A stretch of 64,000 nucleotides of DNA from positions 62,001 to 126,000 of the forward strand of contig NZ_BAJT01000007.1 of NCBI RefSeq assembly GCF_000613845.1, read 5' to 3'. Under the pieces are notes generated by a model. The model was given only the letters and a program-made list of their open reading frames with translations, was not told the origin of the DNA and did no database searches. Shown piece by piece: positions 60,449 to 64,000 of this stretch. A program made the position numbers and the translations under genes. This DNA is from Asaia astilbis JCM 15831. GTDB lineage: Bacteria > Pseudomonadota > Alphaproteobacteria > Acetobacterales > Acetobacteraceae. Within the stretch, counting starts at the first letter, position 1. Each line of letters starts with the position of its first letter.

Positions 60449-61915
60449 ATGAAAAGAGTAAAAGACGTCGTCATGGTGCAATCAGAGCGCCATGACGTTG
60501 GATATGTGCTGCGTATCTGCGCGATCGCTGCTTTGGGGGGTATTCTTTTCGGCTACGATACGTCGGTGATCTCCGGCGCGATTTCGCCTTTGCAGGAATA
60601 TTTCCACCTCTCTCCGGCCCAGACGGGCTGGGCTGTTTCCAATGTGGTGGTCGGCTGCATGGTTGGCGCGCTTGTTTCCGGCGCGATGGCGGACAGGCTG
60701 GGACGGCGTATGACGCTGTTTATCTGTGCGCTGTTGTTCAGCTTACAATCGATCGGAACGGCACTCGCGACGGATTTTACGTGGTTTGTCGTCTATCGCA
60801 TGCTCGGCGGGATCGCGGTTGGCGTCGCTTCAGCTGTCTCGCCCATGTATATGTCCGAGGTCTCGCCAAAGGATATGCGGGGGCGCGCGCTCAGTATGGA
60901 GCAATTCGCCATCGTCTTCGGTCAGGTGGTCGTTTTCGTCGTCAATTATCTCATTGCGCGGTCTGCGACGCCCGAATGGCTGCTCGACATGGGGTGGCGC
61001 TGGATGTTCGGCTCGGAAATCGTGCCGTGTATCCTCTTCTGCGCGATGATTTTCTTCATTCCGGAATCGCCGCGCTGGCACGTGCTCAAGGGACGCCACG
61101 ATGAGGCGCTGAAGACCCTGACACGCATTTCGAACGATCATCATGCGCGCAATCTTCATGCCGAGATCAAAGAGTCTCTGGGCGCCGTCGCCAAAACGTC
61201 TCTGGGCTTCTCAAAGGTTTTTGGCGATGCTCGTGCTCGCTGGATCATTTTCGTCGGGGCGAGTATCGCTGCGCTGCAGCAGGTCACCGGCATCAATGTG
61301 ATGATGTATTACGCACCGATGGTTCTGAAATCGACCAGCGGCAGTCTTCAGGCCGCTCTGTTTCAAACCATCTGGATCGGGCTGGCCCTGCTGCTCGGAT
61401 GCGTGATCGGAGCCTGGATTGTCGATCGTCATGGCCGTAAGCCGCTGATGCTCTGGGGCTCGATCGGCATGGTGATCGGACTTCTGGTCGTTTCATGGGG
61501 GCTTTACACCCAGTCAACAGGCCTGATGGCCCTGTCGGGCATGCTGGTTTTTATGCTGATGTTCGGTCTGTCCTGGGGGCCGATCTCCTGGATCCTTATC
61601 TCCGAGATTTTCCCCAATCGCTTCCGCGCTGTCGGGATCAGTCTGGCCGTAACGGCCAATTGGGGCATGAATTTCGTTGTCAGCCAATTCTTCCCGATGC
61701 TGAGCGAAAATCATTATCTCTCCGAGAAATTTCACGGTGCCTTTTCGATGTGGCTGTTCGCGTTACTTGGCCTTGGCGCCCTCTGGTTCATGATGAAATT
61801 CGTGCCTGAGACCAAAGGTGTTTCTCTGGAAAAAATCGAAGAGACGATGATCGATTATCGCTCTTTCTCTTCCTCGACGTCGCCTGTCGCCGTCAAAACC
61901 ACCAGACATGTCTGA
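60449..61915 (+). CDS. MFS sugar porter, probable myo-inositol transporter
   Basis: 488 residues, 12 helices, sugar porter family signatures: GGILFGYDTSVISGAI, DRLGRRMTLF, RMLGGIAVGVASAVSPMYMSEVSPKDMRGR, PESPRWHVLKGR, the LQQVTGINVMMYYAP sugar-site motif, DRHGRKPLM, and PETKGVSLEKIEE. Position inside the iol operon implies inositol import by proton symport. The cytoplasmic loop between helices 6 and 7 is of usual length. AAAGGAGAG lies eight bases upstream of the ATG. Close to the IolT/XylE/Glf type; substrate inferred from context. Confidence 0.9.
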   Translation: MKRVKDVVMVQSERHDVGYVLRICAIAALGGILFGYDTSVISGAISPLQEYFHLSPAQTGWAVSNVVVGCMVGALVSGAMADRLGRRMTLFICALLFSLQSIGTALATDFTWFVVYRMLGGIAVGVASAVSPMYMSEVSPKDMRGRALSMEQFAIVFGQVVVFVVNYLIARSATPEWLLDMGWRWMFGSEIVPCILFCAMIFFIPESPRWHVLKGRHDEALKTLTRISNDHHARNLHAEIKESLGAVAKTSLGFSKVFGDARARWIIFVGASIAALQQVTGINVMMYYAPMVLKSTSGSLQAALFQTIWIGLALLLGCVIGAWIVDRHGRKPLMLWGSIGMVIGLLVVSWGLYTQSTGLMALSGMLVFMLMFGLSWGPISWILISEIFPNRFRAVGISLAVTANWGMNFVVSQFFPMLSENHYLSEKFHGAFSMWLFALLGLGALWFMMKFVPETKGVSLEKIEETMIDYRSFSSSTSPVAVKTTRHV

Positions 61916-61928
61916 ACCGGGAGCGAGC

Positions 61929-63053
61929 ATGATGAGAAATACAATCCGCATCGGTCTGATTGGTACGGGCTTTATGGGCAAAGCGCATGCTCTGGCCTAT
62001 CAGGCTGCAGGGAACGTCTTCGACGATATTCCGCGCCCAATGCTTCATGCAGTGGCCGATCTCGATGGTGCCCGAGCTGAGGGTTTCAGAAACCAGTTCG
62101 GGTTCGTCAAGGCTCTGACGGAGTGGCGCGCGCTTGTCGAAGATCCGGAGATCGATGTCGTATCGATCACGACCCCGACCCTGTTTCACAAGGAAATGGC
62201 GCTTGCTGCTCTCGCTGCCGGCAAGCATGTCCATTGCGAAAAGCCTCTGACGATCAGTGGCGCTGATGCGCAGGAGATGATGCTCGCTGCGGAAAAGGCG
62301 GGCGTCAGGACGGCAAGTGGATTTAATTATCTCAAGAATCCGCTGCTGAAATATGCGCGCGAGATGATTGCTTCCGGTGAACTTGGAGAGATCACCGATT
62401 TCAATGGGATCCACGCCGAAGGCTTCATGGCCGATCCGGAAACGCCTTGGTCATGGCGTTGTGATCCGGCAGGTGGACAGGGAGCTATCGCCGATGTGGG
62501 CAGTCATATCATCGCCGTTGCGCGGTTCCTGCTCGGCCCGATTTCAGAGGTTTTCGCCCAGCTCGATACGCCGATCAAAACCAGACCGGTCAAGGCCGGA
62601 GAGGCCGAGCGCAAGGAGGTGGGCGTGGATGACATCGCCCGCATGCTGGTCGTGTTCGAACGAGGATGCTCCGGGACGCTTCAGGCTAACTGGCTGGCGA
62701 CAGGGCGAAACATGCAGCTCGGCTTTCAGATCTCTGGGAGCAATGGGACGCTTGTTTTCGATCAGGAGCGCATGAACGAACTGCATTATTACAAGGCGGG
62801 GGAAGATCCTCGCAGCAATGGCTTTCGTCTGATTGAGTCCGGGCCGCAGCATCCGCCTTATGGCGCCTTCTGTGTCGCGGGTGGTCATCATCTCGGCTTT
62901 AACGATCTCAAGACCATCGAGATGGCCGAGTTTATCCGCGCGATCGATCAGGGTGTGTCGGCAACGCCCGATTTCCGTGAGGCCTGGGAGGTTCAGCGTC
63001 TGATCGACGCTGCTGTCATGGCCCACAGAAATGGAAGCTGGGCGAGACTCTGA
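61929..63053 (+). CDS. Gfo/Idh/MocA-family dehydrogenase
   Basis: About 374 residues: GLIGTGFMGKAHALAYQ, then VHCEKPLTISGADAQEM with the EKP motif, FNYLKNPLLKYAREMIASGELG, and ADVGSHIIAVARFLLG carrying the catalytic Asp/His-type motif. C-terminal LGFNDLKTIEMAEFIRAIDQG is typical of inositol- and inosose-modifying members. It probably oxidises another inositol isomer, a methyl-inositol or an inositol-derived sugar. The ATG at 61929 with GGGAGCGAG upstream is chosen over 61908, which lies within the porter gene. It overlaps no neighbour and is in the operon. Confidence 0.88.
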   Translation: MMRNTIRIGLIGTGFMGKAHALAYQAAGNVFDDIPRPMLHAVADLDGARAEGFRNQFGFVKALTEWRALVEDPEIDVVSITTPTLFHKEMALAALAAGKHVHCEKPLTISGADAQEMMLAAEKAGVRTASGFNYLKNPLLKYAREMIASGELGEITDFNGIHAEGFMADPETPWSWRCDPAGGQGAIADVGSHIIAVARFLLGPISEVFAQLDTPIKTRPVKAGEAERKEVGVDDIARMLVVFERGCSGTLQANWLATGRNMQLGFQISGSNGTLVFDQERMNELHYYKAGEDPRSNGFRLIESGPQHPPYGAFCVAGGHHLGFNDLKTIEMAEFIRAIDQGVSATPDFREAWEVQRLIDAAVMAHRNGSWARL

Positions 63054-63110
63054 CGTCTCTCGGGATCCGGCTTTCAATGCCGGAGTCTTTTCTTGATCCA
63101 GAGGAAGATT

Positions 63111-63501
63111 ATGCCGCTACTTCATTTTCACGTTGTTGAAGGACGAAGCGATATCGAGGTGAAGGCGATGCTCGATGCCGCTCACGAGGCCATGCTTGAG
63201 ATTTTTGATGTCCCTCGGGGCGATCGGTACCAGATTGTCTCCGAACATAAAAAAAACGCATCTGATCGTTGAGGATACAGGGCTCAATATCCCAAGAACC
63301 GACAAGGTTCTGGTCTTGCAGATGTTCAGCAGACCCAGGGGTGAGGAGAAGAATGCGGCGTTCTATCGACGCCTGACCGAACGCTTGCAGGAAGAATGCA
63401 ACATGATGCCTTCGGATGTCATGGTATCGGTCGTCGAGAATGAAGATTCCCATTGGTCTTTCGGACATGGGCGCGCGCAGTTTCTGACAGGCGAATTGTA
63501 A
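63111..63501 (+). CDS. Tautomerase-like protein (frameshifted)
   Basis: 129 residues when joined. The start PLLHFHVVEGRSDIEVKAMLDAAHEAML keeps the N-terminal Pro that acts as catalytic base in the tautomerase superfamily, followed by FDVPRGDRYQIVSEH. An A8 run at about 63248-63256 with one extra A breaks the frame. The next frame continues THLIVEDTGL, VLVLQMFSRPRGEEKNAAFYRRLTERL and VENEDSHWSFGHGRAQFLTGEL, the tautomerase_2 pattern. It lies between the dehydrogenase and a TIM-barrel gene in the iol operon and may isomerise a keto intermediate; this is inferred. Confidence 0.78.
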
Positions 63502-63610
63502 AAAACCTCTCTGCGGCATGGGTGCCGCTTCCTTGAGATGACGATTTTCCGGCATCGGGAGGTGCCCGCCCGCAAATGAGCCGACGACAGACGTTTGGTG
63601 AGGGATCATC

Positions 63611-64000
63611 ATGATAAAAGCCTATCCTCTGTCCGATCGCGCAGCGCCCTTTTCGCTTGCTGTCTGTGCAGAGATGATTCTGCTCGATCTGCCTTTTCTG
63701 GAACGCGTGCAGTATCTGGCGCGCAAAGGGTTTCTGGTCGAGCTCTGGGATTGGACCCGGCATGATCTCAGGTGCCTAGCCGCGACGGGCGCGCATTTCT
63801 CATCCATGACCGGATATATCAGAGGCACATTGGCCGATGAGAGTGGTGCGGAGGAAATGCTGCGCACAGCTTTACTCTCAATTGAGGCGGCAAAGGAGCT
63901 CGGTATACCCAGGCTCAATTTGCACGGGACAGGGCTCGGGCCTGACGGGCTTCCACTGAAGCCATGCCCAGCCGGTCCGGATGGGGCCATGTGGCTCAAA
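63611..64000 (+). CDS. Hydroxypyruvate-isomerase-like TIM barrel, 3' partial
   Basis: 130 codons open to the window edge from an ATG at 63611 with GAGGGATC upstream. The start SLAVCAEMILLDLPFLERVQYLARKGFLVELWDW has the hydroxypyruvate isomerase / sugar phosphate isomerase-epimerase pattern, followed by SMTGYIRGTLAD and AAKELGIPRLNLHGTG, where the family places a substrate-binding or metal residue. It may isomerise a keto-inositol or tartronate-semialdehyde-type product of the operon. The C-terminal half lies outside the window. Confidence 0.75.
   Translation, partial: MIKAYPLSDRAAPFSLAVCAEMILLDLPFLERVQYLARKGFLVELWDWTRHDLRCLAATGAHFSSMTGYIRGTLADESGAEEMLRTALLSIEAAKELGIPRLNLHGTGLGPDGLPLKPCPAGPDGAMWLK

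Overview
The window looks like chromosomal DNA of an alphaproteobacterium, most likely an acetic acid bacterium (Acetobacteraceae; an Asaia- or Gluconobacter-like organism is my guess). The reasons are the moderately high GC content, a DUF2125 protein, a Hint-domain protein with strand-loop-strand repeats, several sugar-alcohol dehydrogenases and polyol transporters, and a plant- or insect-associated nutritional profile (inositol, polyols, phosphatidylinositol). I see no phage, insertion sequence, CRISPR array or rRNA.

Layout. 1-3.6 kb: end of a host-attachment family gene, NO-detoxifying flavohemoglobin (hmp) divergent from its repressor nsrR with two 23-bp operators, and a SulP anion transporter. 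3.9 kb: tRNA-His. 4-10 kb: a leftward operon of DUF2125 protein, NAD(P)-binding protein, lipoprotein, phosphomannomutase and manC, making GDP-mannose for surface polysaccharide. 10.2-11.2 kb: rplM-rpsI. 11.3-16.3 kb: an AT-rich accessory stretch with a LysR regulator, DUF2256 protein, a coupled hydrolase/TIM-barrel pair and an orphan C-terminal piece of a Hint-type protein. 16.3-18.6 kb: PepSY membrane protein and ribitol dehydrogenase. 18.7-24.6 kb: vitamin and amino acid genes (panB-panC, ilvE, folP-folBK-folE). 24.6-32.3 kb: envelope and secreted proteins (royal-jelly/Yellow-like protein, MgtC, porin, SDR, Hint/AIDA-repeat protein). 32.3-37.5 kb: ExoX-like nuclease, queE-queC-queD for queuosine, aspartyl-protease lipoprotein, cyclic nucleotide phosphodiesterase. 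37.5-39.7 kb: Wzm/Wzt polysaccharide exporter and tRNA-Asp. 39.8-50 kb: secreted PI-PLC-like protein, GNAT, an SDR-transketolase operon divergent from a polyol permease, and a TonB-dependent receptor. 50-52.6 kb: LysR and a GT25 glycosyltransferase. 52.6-64 kb: a complete myo-inositol catabolic operon (iolC-D-E-B-G, sugar porter, second dehydrogenase, tautomerase-like protein, TIM-barrel protein) divergent from its RpiR-type repressor.

The inositol operon should convert imported myo-inositol through 2-keto-myo-inositol to 5-dehydro-2-deoxygluconate 6-phosphate and then DHAP plus malonate semialdehyde; iolC carries a fused C-terminal aldolase-like domain. Two GGAA-N6-TTCC sites lie between the repressor gene and iolC.

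About two dozen genes, including ones expected to be essential (ilvE), are interrupted by single-base indels, many in short homopolymers, while the conserved protein continues in the next frame. I read most of these as sequence or assembly errors rather than real decay; the coordinates given for such genes join the pieces.
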